Origin: Lysobacter sp.
GTDB lineage: Bacteria > Pseudomonadota > Gammaproteobacteria > Xanthomonadales > Xanthomonadaceae
Assembly (NCBI GenBank): GCA_011526085.1
Contig: WYBC01000030.1
Location: 114,092-178,091, forward strand
Length of the DNA stretch: 64,000 bases
Direction of reading: 5' to 3'
In this document: positions 47,955-59,753 of the stretch, piece after piece
Position numbering within the stretch: position 1 is the first letter of the stretch
Layout of the letters: every line of letters begins with the position of its first letter
Position numbers and translations under genes: made by a program
Notes under the pieces: generated by a model
What the model saw: the letters and a program-made list of their open reading frames with translations, nothing else
What the model was told of the DNA's origin: nothing
The model's database searches: none

Positions 47955-48731
47955 TCAGAACCCGTAGCGCAGGAACCCGCCGTCCACCGCGATGCATTCG
48001 CCGGTGATGTAGCTCGATGCGGGCAGGCACAGGAAGGCGACGGCGGCGGCGACTTCCTCCGGTTCGCCGATCCGGCCCATCGGCGTGCGCAGCAGCACGT
48101 CGTCGAGGTAATCGGGATCGGCGAGCTTGCCTGAGGTGCGTCGGGTGCGGATGTACCACGGCGCCACCGCGTTCACGCGGATGCCGTCCTCGGCCCACTC
48201 CACCGCGAGATTGCGGGTCATCTGGTGCATCGCGGCCTTGCTCATGCCGTAGGGCGCGCCGCTGCGCACGTGGGTGATGCCGGAGACGCTGCCGACGTTG
48301 ACGATCGCGGAGGCCGCATGTTTCGTCAGCAGCGGATACGCGTAGCGGGCGAGTTCGAACGCGCTGAACAGGTTGACCTCGAAGATCCCGCGCCACTCGT
48401 CTTCGCTGTAATCGTTCGCGGCCTTGGTGAGATTGCCGCCGGCGTTGTTGACCAGGATGTTGAGGCCGTCGTCGAGATCCTCGACCCAGTCCAGCAGTTC
48501 CCGGCGCTGTTCGTCGTCGCTCACGTCGGCGACGCAGGTGCGGACTTCGCCGTTCGGGAATTCCTCCTCCAGTTCGACCCGCACCGCATCCAGACCGTTG
48601 CCGTCGCGCGCGGCGATCAGCACGCGCGCGCCGAAGCCCAGCAGCTCGCGGGCGATGGCCCGGCCGATGCCGGCGCTGCCGCCGGTGACCAGGGCGAGTT
48701 GTCCGTCGAGGCGCCAGCGCTGGGGGGACAT
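47955..48731 (-). CDS. SDR family oxidoreductase (tropinone reductase-like)
   Basis: A 258-residue classical short-chain dehydrogenase: [11 protein letters not shown] (cofactor), NNAGGN, and catalytic Ser (NVGSVSG) with Tyr-x3-Lys (PYGMSKAAM). [16 protein letters not shown] and [16 protein letters not shown] complete the fold. The glycine motif is followed by AARD, favouring NADP(H). The substrate is unknown. ATG 48731 lies in front of a divergent lipoprotein gene. Confidence 0.92.
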   Translation of the reverse strand: MSPQRWRLDGQLALVTGGSAGIGRAIARELLGFGARVLIAARDGNGLDAVRVELEEEFPNGEVRTCVADVSDDEQRRELLDWVEDLDDGLNILVNNAGGNLTKAANDYSEDEWRGIFEVNLFSAFELARYAYPLLTKHAASAIVNVGSVSGITHVRSGAPYGMSKAAMHQMTRNLAVEWAEDGIRVNAVAPWYIRTRRTSGKLADPDYLDDVLLRTPMGRIGEPEEVAAAVAFLCLPASSYITGECIAVDGGFLRYGF

Positions 48732-48794
48732 GGCAGTGACCGGGCTTGCGGGGTTGGGCGTAGGATAGCCGCGTCGCCGTCCAGGAGGAGCCCC

Positions 48795-49055
48795 ATGTCC
48801 CGCAGCGTCCGCAGGAATGCCACCACCGCCCTCGTGCTGTTGTCGTGCAGCGTCGCTCTCGCCGGGTGCGGCAAACCGGAGATCCCCGATCACGATGATC
48901 CTCCCGAACCCCAGGCCGCGCCCGCGGCGCAGCCGCCCACCGCGTTGCGGCAGACGATGCAGCAACCCATCGACAAGGCGAAAGCCGCCGAGGACGCGAC
49001 CGCCGCCGCGGAAGCGAAGCGCGACGCGGCCCTGAACGCGGCGACCGGGGAGTAG
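48795..49055 (+). CDS. Small lipoprotein
   Basis: An 86-residue protein with a lipoprotein signal peptide: [14 protein letters not shown], lipobox LAGC with the lipidated Cys at about residue 25. The mature part is Pro/Ala-rich then a helical Ala/Lys segment. GGAGGAG lies just upstream of the ATG. It is divergent from the SDR gene. No function is assigned; it may be a small envelope-tethered helical protein. Confidence 0.8.
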   Translation: MSRSVRRNATTALVLLSCSVALAGCGKPEIPDHDDPPEPQAAPAAQPPTALRQTMQQPIDKAKAAEDATAAAEAKRDAALNAATGE

Positions 49056-49080
49056 GCGTCGCAACGGATCGTGGAAAACG

Positions 49081-49107
49081 ACGACGCCCGGCAGTGCCGG
49101 GCGTCGT
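49081..49107. terminator. Bidirectional terminator between lipoprotein gene and sppA
   Basis: ACGACGCCCGGC pairs with GCCGGGCGTCGT (12-bp stem, 3-nt loop), flanked by GAAAACG on the left and GTTTCGG on the right. It sits between two convergent genes. Confidence 0.75.
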
Positions 49108-49137
49108 GTTTCGGAACCTGCGTCGCGGATCGTTCGT

Positions 49138-51033
49138 TCAGAACCCGCAGAAGCAGTAGGCGACGGTCTTGGCCTGCAGGCGGCCGTTGGATTCCAGCGC
49201 CTGTTCGAAGATGTGCAGGTCGCGTTCGGCCTGCGGCACGATCTTCGCCAGCATGCCGCGGGCGATATCCGAATTGCCGAGCAGCGCGTGGCCGATGCGG
49301 GTGCCGGCGAAGCCGCCGAACCAGCGCTCGAACGGCGTGGTTTCGCGTTCGACGTAACGCACGCGGTAGGTGCCGGGCTTGTCGCCGAGCTTGGCGCGCT
49401 TGGCGGCGTCGTTCAGCGCCGTCTGCAGACCGCCGAAGGCGTCGACCAGGCCACGTTCCTTCGCCTGCGCGCCGGACCACACGCGGCCGCGGGCGACGGC
49501 GTCGACATCGGCGACCGGCTTCTTGCGCGCTTCGGACACCTTGCCGGTGAAATCGCGATAACCCTTCTCGATCACCGTCTGCATCACCTGCGAGACCTGC
49601 GGCGAGAGCGGGCGGCTGACGTCGAACGCGCCGGCCATCGACGTGGTGGCGACGCCGTCGGTGTGCACGCCGATCTTCTCCAGCGTGCGCGAGAAGGTCG
49701 GGATCATGCCGAAGATGCCGATCGAGCCGGTGACGGTCGAGGGATCCGCGTAGATGCGGTCGGCGTTCATGCTGATCCAGTAGCCGCCCGATGCCGCCAC
49801 GTCGCCCATCGACACCACCACCGGCTTGCCGGCCTTCTTCAGCGCGACGATCTCGCGGCGGATCTGTTCGGACGCGAACACTTCGCCGCCGGGCGAGTCC
49901 ACGCGCAGCACCAGCGCCTTCACGCTGTCGTCGTCGCGCGCTTCGCGCAGCAGTTCGGCGGTGGATTCGCCGCCGACGCGGCCCGGGGGCTGTTCGCCGC
50001 CGCTGATTTCGCCTTCGGCCACCACCACCGCGACATGACCGTCGCCGCCGATGTCCGGGAGACTGCCCTTGAGGTGCGCGAGGTAGTTGCGGAAGGACAC
50101 CTGGCGGAAACCGCCTTCGCTGCTCTCGTCCGGCGTGCCGCGTTCGATCAGCAGGTTCTCGACTTCTTCCTGCGTCTTCAGGCCGTCCACCCACTTCTGC
50201 TGCAGCGCGTACTTGGCGAGATCGCCCTGCACCGCGGCGATGTCGGCCGGCAGCGTTTCGATGCCGGCCGCGAGCTTCGCGGCGTCGAGCTTGCGGGCCT
50301 TGGCGATGTCGCCGAGATAACGCTGCCAGATGTCGTTCATCCAGAACAGGTCGGCTTCCTTCGCCTCCGGCGATGCACCGTCGAGCACGTAGGGCTCGGC
50401 GGCGGATTTGAACTCGCCGACCTTGAACAGGTGGATGTCGACCAGCAACTTGTCCTGCAGGCCTTCGCGGAAGTACTGGCGATAACGGCTCAGGCCTTCC
50501 AGCAGCATGCCGCCCATCGGGTCGAGATAGATCTCGTTCGCCTGCGAGGCGAGCAGATACTGCGACTGGTCGAAGCTCTCGCCGAAGGCGACGATCTGCT
50601 TGCCCGAGGCGCGCAGCGAGGCCAGCGCTTCGGCGACTTCGCGCGCCGAGGCGTAGCCGCTGAAGGACATGCCGTCCACGCGCAGCAGCACGCGTTCGAT
50701 GCGCTTGTCGGTCTTCGCGGCGTTGATGACCTGCAGCAGGTCGCGCAGCTGCACTTCGTTCGCGCGGTCGTCGCCGAGCGCTTCGGCCAGCGCGCGGCTG
50801 GTGGGGTCGATCGAATACTGCTCGACCAGCGTGCCCTCGGGCGCGATCACCAGGGTGCTGCCGCTTTCCACGGGAAGCACGCGCTGCGTGCTGCCCGCGC
50901 CGATGGCGGCGAGGATCAGCAGCAACAGGCCGAAGAAGGCGATGTTGAGGATCAGACGGCGGGTGAAATTCATCGCATCCCAGATGCCGAACAGGATGCT
51001 GGCGATGGGGCCGCGACGGCGCGGTTCGTTCAT
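49138..51033 (-). CDS. sppA: Signal peptide peptidase SppA (67K type)
   Basis: A 631-residue inner-membrane protease that degrades cleaved signal peptides. The N-terminal membrane helix is [16 protein letters not shown]. The protein has two tandem ClpP-like halves. The catalytic Lys is in the first half (FKSAAEP) and the Ser in the second ([10 protein letters not shown]), as in E. coli SppA. The ATG at 51033 has AGGAG about 9 nt upstream. It stands alone, convergent with the lipoprotein gene. Confidence 0.95.
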   Translation of the reverse strand: MNEPRRRGPIASILFGIWDAMNFTRRLILNIAFFGLLLLILAAIGAGSTQRVLPVESGSTLVIAPEGTLVEQYSIDPTSRALAEALGDDRANEVQLRDLLQVINAAKTDKRIERVLLRVDGMSFSGYASAREVAEALASLRASGKQIVAFGESFDQSQYLLASQANEIYLDPMGGMLLEGLSRYRQYFREGLQDKLLVDIHLFKVGEFKSAAEPYVLDGASPEAKEADLFWMNDIWQRYLGDIAKARKLDAAKLAAGIETLPADIAAVQGDLAKYALQQKWVDGLKTQEEVENLLIERGTPDESSEGGFRQVSFRNYLAHLKGSLPDIGGDGHVAVVVAEGEISGGEQPPGRVGGESTAELLREARDDDSVKALVLRVDSPGGEVFASEQIRREIVALKKAGKPVVVSMGDVAASGGYWISMNADRIYADPSTVTGSIGIFGMIPTFSRTLEKIGVHTDGVATTSMAGAFDVSRPLSPQVSQVMQTVIEKGYRDFTGKVSEARKKPVADVDAVARGRVWSGAQAKERGLVDAFGGLQTALNDAAKRAKLGDKPGTYRVRYVERETTPFERWFGGFAGTRIGHALLGNSDIARGMLAKIVPQAERDLHIFEQALESNGRLQAKTVAYCFCGF

Positions 51034-51111
51034 GAGGGAAATCTCCTGTGTTCCGGGTCGCAGTCTGCAGGCGGACGGCCTTGCGGGCATCCGCCATCGG
51101 TCACGGCGACG

Positions 51112-52587
51112 TCAAGCATGGTCTGAGGGGGGATGCCGGTGTCCGGAGGCGGACGGGTCGTGGATGTCGTCCGCCGTGCCGTCGGGTCCGCCGCCGGCGT
51201 GAAGCCGGCGGTTCGCTTCAGGCAGCATGGGGATGCGTCGCGACAGGCGCAAGAAGCGCAGCCCCAGCAGCACCGCGGCGACGGTCAGCCCGGCGATCAG
51301 GCCCACCCACATGCCGCGGGGGCCGCCGGCCGGGATCAGGTCGCCCACGCCCAGCCCCAGCGCCGCACCCAGCGGCATGCCGATGCCCCAGTAGGCCACC
51401 GCCGCCAGCAGCATCGGCACCCGGGTGTCCTTCAGCCCGCGCAGGGCGCCGACCGACAGCACTTGGATCCCGTCCGGGAACTGGAATGCGGCGGCCATCA
51501 GCAGCAGGCCGGATGCCAGCGCGACGACCGCGGCATCGGAGGAATACAGCCCGGCGATGGCGTGATTGCCCAGCAGCAGGGTGATGCCGGTGATCAACTG
51601 CGTGCCGAGGACCAGCGCGAAGCCGGCGAACGCGGCGCGGCGCAGGCCGTCGCGGTCGCCGCGCCCCACGGCATGGCCCACGCGCACCGTCGTGGCCTCG
51701 GCCAGCGCCATCGGCAGCATGAAGCAGAGGCTGGCGACGTTGATCGCGATCTGGTGCGCGGCGGCCGGCACCGCGCCCAGGCGGCCGATCACCAGCGCGG
51801 TCGCGACGAACAGCCCGCCCTCCATCAGCCAGGTGAAGCCGATCGGCAGGCCCAGCGCCAGCAGGCCGCGGATCGGCGGCCAGCGCGGCGGCTCGCAGCG
51901 GTCGAACAGCCGAAGGGTGCGGAAACGCCTGGCACGGGCCAGATAAAGCGCCAGCGTCAGCGCCTGCGCCCACATCGTCAGCGCCGAGGCCAGCCCCAGC
52001 CCGCCGGCGCCCAGTGCGGGCAGCCCGCCCAGGCCGAAGGTGAGCGCCCAGCCCATCGGCACCAGCAACACCAGCCCGCCGAAGCCGACCAGCATCGTCG
52101 GCATGGTGAAATGCAGGCCGTCGCACAGGTAACGCATGCACAGGTAGAGCGCCAGCGCCGGCACGCCCCAGCGGATGCCCAGCACGAAGGCCGCGGTGCC
52201 GGCACGGATCTCCGGGGCGATTCCCAGGGCTTCCAGCGCCAGCGGCGCCAGGCTGAGGAAGCCGAACATCGCCAGCCCCAGTCCCAGGGCCAGCCACAGC
52301 GCCTGCCGGAACAGCGGGCCGATCTCTTCGCGCCGGTCGGCGCCGTCGAGTTGCGAGACCGAGGCCGGCACCGCGATCAGCGTGCCCATCGGAATCAGCA
52401 GCGGCAGCCAGAACAGCGCCGTGCCCACCGACACCGCCGCCAGGGTGGCGGTGCCATGGCGGCCGGCGATCAATGCGTCCACCAGCCCGATCAGACCGGT
52501 CGAGACGTGCCCGGCCATCAATGGCGCGGCCAGCCGCGCACTGGTGCGCAACTCATCGCGAAAACGCGGTGTGGGGGCGTCGGACAT
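51112..52587 (-). CDS. MATE family multidrug efflux transporter (NorM-like)
   Basis: A 491-residue polytopic protein with about twelve membrane helices in two MATE repeats. Typical blocks are LMAGHVSTGLIGLVDALIAG at the start, and GLPIGFTWLMEGGLFVATAL and AHQIAINVASLCFMLPMALAEATTVRVG in the second half (quoted in part: INVASLCFMLPMALAEA). It exports drugs or cations using Na+ or H+. ATG 52587 (MSDAPTPRFRDEL) is preferred over 52617; neither has a good ribosome site. Confidence 0.92.
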   Translation of the reverse strand: MSDAPTPRFRDELRTSARLAAPLMAGHVSTGLIGLVDALIAGRHGTATLAAVSVGTALFWLPLLIPMGTLIAVPASVSQLDGADRREEIGPLFRQALWLALGLGLAMFGFLSLAPLALEALGIAPEIRAGTAAFVLGIRWGVPALALYLCMRYLCDGLHFTMPTMLVGFGGLVLLVPMGWALTFGLGGLPALGAGGLGLASALTMWAQALTLALYLARARRFRTLRLFDRCEPPRWPPIRGLLALGLPIGFTWLMEGGLFVATALVIGRLGAVPAAAHQIAINVASLCFMLPMALAEATTVRVGHAVGRGDRDGLRRAAFAGFALVLGTQLITGITLLLGNHAIAGLYSSDAAVVALASGLLLMAAAFQFPDGIQVLSVGALRGLKDTRVPMLLAAVAYWGIGMPLGAALGLGVGDLIPAGGPRGMWVGLIAGLTVAAVLLGLRFLRLSRRIPMLPEANRRLHAGGGPDGTADDIHDPSASGHRHPPSDHA

Positions 52588-52696
52588 GGCTGCGCCGGTG
52601 GCGGGTGACACCGGCATGGGACCGGCGCAAGGGCTGATATCTTACGGCACCGCGGATCCGATCCATGTCCGCCATCCACGTCAGCCCGGGGAGCGC

Positions 52697-53938
52697 ATGA
52701 CCGAACCGCAAGCCCACGCCGCGCTTTCCGTCTGCGAGAACTGCGGCAGCGTGCTGCAGGGCAGTTACTGCCATGTCTGCGGTCAGCATGCCCACAGCCC
52801 GCTGCACAACTTCGCCCATGCGCTCGAGGAAGTCTTCGAGTCGTTCTGGCACCTCGACGGCCGGATCTTCCGCACCGTGCGCGACCTGTTCGTGCCCGGA
52901 CGCGTGGCCGCCGGCTATCTTGCCGGTCACCGCGTGCGCTACATCGCGCCATTGCGGCTGTTCGTGATCATGAGCCTGCTGACGTTCTTCGTCGGCAAGG
53001 CCACGCTGCACATCGACAAGGACGCGGTGTTCACCGCCACCGACGGTCCGGTGGCGGTCGGACGGGATGCGGGTCCGCCGCGGACATCGCAGGGCGGGAC
53101 GGGCGCCGACGCCGGAACGGTCGCCTCAGCGTCCGCGCCGGCCACCCTGGCGGAGGCCGCCGCCGCGCCGAAAGGCGCCCTGACCACCATCGATGCCGTC
53201 ATCGCCGACCGCAACCGCCAGCTCGGCGAGTTCCGTCGCGAAGCGATCGAGTCCGACGGCGGCTGGCTGCTCACTCCGCTCTCGGGCACGGTGCAGTCCG
53301 GCATCGACGATGGCGCACGCAGCCGGATGCGGAAACTCGGCGCCTCCGAAGCCGAAATCGACGTGGCGATGGCCCGTGCCGACCTCGAACTGGAAAAGGC
53401 CGAGGCCGCCACCAGGACCGCGGCCGACAAGGACGCCGCCGACGATGGATGGGTCGCGCGCTGGATGAAGAAGCGCGGAGACCGTTTCATGCGCAACAGC
53501 GAGGTCATGCGCGAAAACCCCGACGAATTCATCCGCCTGTTCCTGGGCGCGGTGCCCGGCGCGCTGTTCCTGCTGGTGCCGCTGTTCGCCCTGTTCCTGA
53601 AGGTCGTGTACATCGGCTCGGGACGCGGCTACCTGGAGCATCTGGTCGTGGCGCTCTACAGCCACGCGTTCCTGCTCGCCGCGCTGTTGCTGCTGTTCGC
53701 GTTGACCGGTGTGGCGGGGCTCGCGCCGGCGGCGTGGATCTGGCCGAAGGTGGGGCTGGGGATCGCTTCGATGGGGCTGTTCTTCGTCGTGCCCGCCTAT
53801 CTGCTGGCGATGCAGCGACGGGTGTACGCGCAGCGCTGGTGGGTCACCATCCTGAAATTCCTGGTCATCGGCAACGTCTACACGGTGCTGTTGACCTGTG
53901 CGCTGCTCTACGCTGTCATCGCCGGATTGAGCAGTTAG
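52697..53938 (+). CDS. DUF3667 domain membrane protein with zinc ribbon
   Basis: A 413-residue protein. The N-terminus has two CxxC pairs (CENCGSVLQGSYCHVCGQ) forming a zinc ribbon typical of DUF3667. An amphipathic segment and one helix (LRLFVIMSLLTFFVG) follow, then a long, charged and Ala-rich insert (about residues 110-280), and finally four or five membrane helices. GGGGAGCGC precedes the ATG. The function is unknown. A small cytoplasmic-protein gene follows 8 nt later. Confidence 0.85.
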   Translation: MTEPQAHAALSVCENCGSVLQGSYCHVCGQHAHSPLHNFAHALEEVFESFWHLDGRIFRTVRDLFVPGRVAAGYLAGHRVRYIAPLRLFVIMSLLTFFVGKATLHIDKDAVFTATDGPVAVGRDAGPPRTSQGGTGADAGTVASASAPATLAEAAAAPKGALTTIDAVIADRNRQLGEFRREAIESDGGWLLTPLSGTVQSGIDDGARSRMRKLGASEAEIDVAMARADLELEKAEAATRTAADKDAADDGWVARWMKKRGDRFMRNSEVMRENPDEFIRLFLGAVPGALFLLVPLFALFLKVVYIGSGRGYLEHLVVALYSHAFLLAALLLLFALTGVAGLAPAAWIWPKVGLGIASMGLFFVVPAYLLAMQRRVYAQRWWVTILKFLVIGNVYTVLLTCALLYAVIAGLSS

Positions 53939-53946
53939 GGAACGTC

Positions 53947-54264
53947 ATGGCCGCGAAACGCGTGATCTACGAAGTCAACATCGAAGTCGATGCCGCCGCG
54001 CACGACGAATACCGCGTCTGGCTGCGCGACCACATCGCCGAGATCCTCGCGCTGCCGGGCTTCAAGGGCGCCAAGGTGTTCGAAGTGCTGGAACCGCCGC
54101 CGAGCGCCGGCCGCATCGGTCTGTCCGTGCAGTACGCGCTGCAGGACCGCGCGGCGCTGGACGATTATCTCCGCGACCATGCGCCACGGCTGCGCGCCGA
54201 CGGCATGGCGCGTTTCGGCGACCGCTTCCAGGCCAGCCGGCGGGTGCTGCGGGCGACGCGTTGA
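53947..54264 (+). CDS. DUF4286 family protein
   Basis: A 105-residue ferredoxin-like-fold protein. RVIYEVNIEVDAAAHDEYRVWLRDHI and GFKGAKVFEV match the DUF4286 family, related to dimeric alpha-beta barrel proteins. No enzymatic function is known. It starts 8 nt after the DUF3667 gene, so the two are co-transcribed. Confidence 0.85.
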   Translation: MAAKRVIYEVNIEVDAAAHDEYRVWLRDHIAEILALPGFKGAKVFEVLEPPPSAGRIGLSVQYALQDRAALDDYLRDHAPRLRADGMARFGDRFQASRRVLRATR

Positions 54265-54291
54265 GGGCGGGTGCACCGGGGATGACGCTTC

Positions 54292-54942
54292 TCAGCGCAC
54301 GCTGATGCTGCCCAGCAGCTTGTCCAGCCAGCGCGGCTTGCCCACCGGCAAGGGGCTGCGGGACGCGGATTTCTGCGCCTGCGGGGTCGCGGTCGCGGCG
54401 ATCGCGGCATCGCGCAGCCGGGCGATCGCCGCCACCCGTTCGGGCGCCAGGTGCTTCATCACGTAACGGGCTTCGTCGTTCATCGCCAGCCAGGCCTCGC
54501 CGTCCAGCGAGCCGTCGGCGCGCTGCGGCAGGGCACGCTGCAGCGCCTGCTTGTATTCGGCCGGCTCCACGCCGAACACCGCCGCGGCCTGGACGTCGTC
54601 CAGGCCCACCACCACCCGCAGCAGCAGCACCGCACGGGTGCCGGGATCCAGTCGCGCCAGCGGCGCGAAGTCGCCGTGCCAGAACGGCGCCAGCGGTTCG
54701 GCGTTGAGGGCCGGGTTCTGCAGCAGGGTGGTCCAGAACAGCAGCGGCCAGTCGTCCTGGGCGGTATCGCGGGCGTCCTCGGTGAAGCGTTCGATCACCG
54801 CCGTCAGCGCGCGGTCGCCGTGCTCGGCCTCGCCGCATTGCAGTTCGGCCAGCAGCGCCGCCCTGCGCTCCACCCCCCGGAGGAATCCGGCGATGGCGGC
54901 GGTGGCCGCGGCGGCGGCATCGAGGGTGTGCTGGGACGACAT
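54292..54942 (-). CDS. Hypothetical protein with sigma-region-4-like helices (216 aa)
   Basis: A 216-residue soluble protein. The middle block RLDPGTRAVLLLRVVVGLDDVQAAAVFGVEPAEYKQALQRAL (quoted in parts: LDPGTRAVLLLRVV, VFGVEPAEYKQAL) resembles the region-4 helix-turn-helix of ECF sigma factors, but no region 2 is present. It may be a stand-alone DNA-binding or anti-sigma-related protein. The start (MSSQHT) lacks a good ribosome site, so a longer form is possible. It is convergent with the DUF4286 gene and divergent from priA. Confidence 0.6.
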   Translation of the reverse strand: MSSQHTLDAAAAATAAIAGFLRGVERRAALLAELQCGEAEHGDRALTAVIERFTEDARDTAQDDWPLLFWTTLLQNPALNAEPLAPFWHGDFAPLARLDPGTRAVLLLRVVVGLDDVQAAAVFGVEPAEYKQALQRALPQRADGSLDGEAWLAMNDEARYVMKHLAPERVAAIARLRDAAIAATATPQAQKSASRSPLPVGKPRWLDKLLGSISVR

Positions 54943-55401
54943 GACGGCGCAACAACGGCTTGACGAAGGGCAGGGATGATGCCTCGCGGCCCCGGCTTCC
55001 GGCTTGACAACCATCACGAAACCGGCTCCCCAAGGCGCCGCAAGGCTTTCCGCCCGACGGTTGTCCGCGGGGGGTTGTGCACAGCGGTCATTTTCCTGCA
55101 ATGCGCGGACTTTGCCCGGGCGCTTCGCCGGCCTGCGCGCTATGTTTCACGGATAAGCAATTGATTTTAAAGGGACAAGACGGGGTGGCGTTTTTTTCGC
55201 CAGACGCCGCGGAACCCCTGCATTTGCGGCACAAAATCCTTCGCGCACCGATTCATGCACAAACTTATCCACAGCTTGTGTGGATAATGCCGAATTCCTT
55301 TGTCGATCCGTGACTTGCGGCCGACTCGTGTGCGATCCGGCAGCAATGCGATGCAAGTGGACCCCGCGGCCGGCGGGTCCGGAATCGGTAGACTGCCGTC
55401 C
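54943..55401. other. Long intergenic region upstream of priA with DnaA boxes
   Basis: No gene is seen in these 459 bp. The region contains an AT-rich patch around 55148-55172 (GGATAAGCAATTGATTTTAA), a T-run near 55191, and the DnaA-box cluster at 55253-55289. The divergent gene starts at 54942 and priA at 55402, so promoters for both must lie here, but I cannot assign -35/-10 pairs with confidence. Confidence 0.6.
55253..55289. promoter_or_regulatory. DnaA-box cluster: two perfect inverted boxes plus one near-match
   Basis: TTATCCACA (55267-55275) and TGTGGATAA (55281-55289) both match the DnaA-box consensus TTATNCACA exactly. They face each other with a 5-bp spacer, making a near-perfect palindrome. 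TCATGCACA (55253-55261) matches with one mismatch and keeps a 14-bp start-to-start spacing with both. Another one-mismatch copy, TTGTGCACA, lies at 55075-55083. Confidence 0.75.
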
Positions 55402-57624
<2,223 letters not shown>

Positions 57625-57690
57625 CGCCCGCGCAACGGATCGGCGACAATGCGCGCGCGGCGATGGCGCCGCAGCGGCGGGAAGAAGACG

Positions 57691-58944
57691 ATGTCGGCGA
57701 TGCCTCATGTGGTGATCGTGGGTGGCGGGTTCGGTGGGCTGTGGGCGGCACGCGCGCTGCGCGGCGCGCCGGTGCGGATCACGTTGCTGGATCGCGGCAA
57801 CCATCATCTGTTCCAGCCGCTGCTCTATCAGGTGGCCACCGCCGGCCTGTCGGCGCCGAACATCGCCGCGCCGCTGCGCCAGATCCTGCGCCGGCAGAAA
57901 AACGCGACCGTGCTGCTGGGCGAGGTCGCGAAGATCGAACCCGACGCCAGACGCCTGCGGCTCGCCGACGGACGCAGTCTCGACTACGACCAGTTGCTGC
58001 TCGCCAGCGGCGCCACCCACGCGTATTTCGGCCGCGACGAATGGGCGCCGCACGCGCCCGGGCTGAAGACGCTGGACGATGCGCTCGAGATCCGCCGTCG
58101 CATCCTCACCGCGTTCGAACGCGCTGAAGCCGAAGACGATGCCGCCGCGCGCGCCGCGTGGCTCACCTTCGCCATCGTCGGTGGCGGACCGACCGGCGTC
58201 GAACTCGCGGGGACGCTGGCCGAGATCGCGCGCCACACCCTGCATGGCGAATTCCGCCGCGCCGATCCGCGCCGTGCCCGCGTGCTGCTGCTGGAAGCCG
58301 GGCCGCGGGTACTGTCGAGCTTTCCCGAAGCGCTGTCGGACAAGGCGCGACGGCAGCTCGAGACACTCGGCGTCGAGGTGCGCACCGGCATGCCGGTGAA
58401 AGCGATCGACGACCGCGGCGTGCAGCTCGGCGAAGAACGGATCGACGCGCGCACCGTGCTGTGGGCCGCGGGTGTCGCCGCCTCGCCGCTGGCGCGCGAT
58501 CTGGGCGTGCCGCTGGATCGCGCCGGACGCGTGATCGTGCAGCCCGATCTCACCGTGCCCGGGAATCCGGAGATCTTCGTCGCCGGCGATCTCGCGTCGG
58601 TGCAGTGCGCAGGCAAACCGGTGCCGGGCGTCGCGCCCGCGGCGAAGCAGATGGGTCGCTACATCGGCGGCGCGATCCGCGCACGCCTGCGCGGTGCGAC
58701 GCCACCGCCGTTCCGCTATCGCGATTTCGGCAACCTCGCCACCATCGGCCGCATGGCCGCGGTGGTCGATCTGCACAGACTGAAATTCTCCGGCCTGCTC
58801 GCCTGGTGGTTCTGGCTGGCCGCGCACGTGTTCTTCCTGATCGGCTTCCGCAACCGGCTCGTCGTCCTGATCGATTGGGCGCAGGCCTACTGGAGCTACC
58901 AGCGCAGCGCGCGGATCATCCTCGGCGGCGACCGCGACGCCTGA
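57691..58944 (+). CDS. Type II NADH dehydrogenase (NAD(P)/FAD-dependent oxidoreductase)
   Basis: A 417-residue non-proton-pumping NADH:quinone oxidoreductase. FAD motif: HVVIVGGGFGGLWAARAL. NAD motif: AIVGGGPTGVELAGTLAE. FVAGDLASV (the ATG motif that binds FAD) and a C-terminal amphipathic and hydrophobic segment (LAWWFWLAAHVFFLIGF) anchor it to the inner membrane. ATG 57691 or 57700 can be used. It follows priA by 66 bp. Confidence 0.93.
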   Translation: MSAMPHVVIVGGGFGGLWAARALRGAPVRITLLDRGNHHLFQPLLYQVATAGLSAPNIAAPLRQILRRQKNATVLLGEVAKIEPDARRLRLADGRSLDYDQLLLASGATHAYFGRDEWAPHAPGLKTLDDALEIRRRILTAFERAEAEDDAAARAAWLTFAIVGGGPTGVELAGTLAEIARHTLHGEFRRADPRRARVLLLEAGPRVLSSFPEALSDKARRQLETLGVEVRTGMPVKAIDDRGVQLGEERIDARTVLWAAGVAASPLARDLGVPLDRAGRVIVQPDLTVPGNPEIFVAGDLASVQCAGKPVPGVAPAAKQMGRYIGGAIRARLRGATPPPFRYRDFGNLATIGRMAAVVDLHRLKFSGLLAWWFWLAAHVFFLIGFRNRLVVLIDWAQAYWSYQRSARIILGGDRDA

Positions 58945-59011
58945 CCGCCTCGCGGCGATCGCCGCGTTGTACCTGGCAGGACGGCGCCACCGCCGCCAGG
59001 GAGACAGGACC

Positions 59012-59713
59012 ATGCCACTGGACCAATACGGCGTGCTCGTCGGCGCCTACAACCGATTCGAACGCGATCCGCCGGTGGATTACGGCAATTTCTACCACGG
59101 CCTGCTGTACCTCAACGCGCCGCTGCCGAACCAGCAGAACCTCGTCGAATGGCGCTGCGCGCTGGACGTGAAGGCGCCCGACGGCGTCGTCGAGTACATC
59201 CGCATCACGATCAAGCGCGAGGCCATCGCCGGCATCCTCGCGCTCGACCCCGGCTACCATCCGCTGGCGCCCAATGCCGCATCCGGCGCGCTGGATTACG
59301 TGCGCAGTCCCTTCATCGTCGGCCCCATCGGCTGCCTGTCGATCTTCTACGGGCTGCTGAAGGCGCTGGGCGGCCGCGAACACAAGGTGTTCACCCAGAA
59401 CGCCGGCGGCAGCGTGCTGGATGCGCTCAACGGGATGCTGATCGACATCCGCCGCGTGTACGTGTTCGGCGAACCCTTCGACCCGTTGCAGCCGGGCAAC
59501 ATCGGCATGCACAACGTGCACATGAACCAGGGCGATCCGATGCCCACGCCCGGCGCGCCGAACTACGGACAGCAGCTCGGCTGGTACAACAGCGGCGGCA
59601 TCTGGCAGGACGGCGGCGTGCTGATCGAGCACAACGACGGTACGGTCGAGGGCTTCTTCATCAAGTTCCTGACCCAGACGATGAACACCGGCGACGACGG
59701 ACATCCGCGCTGA
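59012..59713 (+). CDS. DUF2278 (YukJ-like) family protein
   Basis: A 233-residue protein. The start PLDQYGVLVGAYNRFERDP and the block GMHNVHMNQGDPMP...GGIWQDGGVLI are conserved in DUF2278/YukJ proteins. It is soluble with no signal peptide. No function is known; some members stand near contact-dependent or secretion genes, but none are present here. GGGAGACAGG precedes the ATG. Confidence 0.82.
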   Translation: MPLDQYGVLVGAYNRFERDPPVDYGNFYHGLLYLNAPLPNQQNLVEWRCALDVKAPDGVVEYIRITIKREAIAGILALDPGYHPLAPNAASGALDYVRSPFIVGPIGCLSIFYGLLKALGGREHKVFTQNAGGSVLDALNGMLIDIRRVYVFGEPFDPLQPGNIGMHNVHMNQGDPMPTPGAPNYGQQLGWYNSGGIWQDGGVLIEHNDGTVEGFFIKFLTQTMNTGDDGHPR

Positions 59714-59753
59714 TCTTCGCGGTAATTTCCGCGGTCACGCGTCGACGGCGGGC

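Noticed and set aside
48795..49055. Entericidin-type toxin lipoprotein
   Set aside because: The lipobox and small size fit, but the Pro/Ala-rich mature part and 86-residue length do not match entericidins.
54943..55401. Chromosomal origin oriC
   Set aside because: dnaA, dnaN, rpmH and gidA-type neighbours are absent and the AT-rich patch is short, so a DnaA-binding control locus is more likely than oriC.
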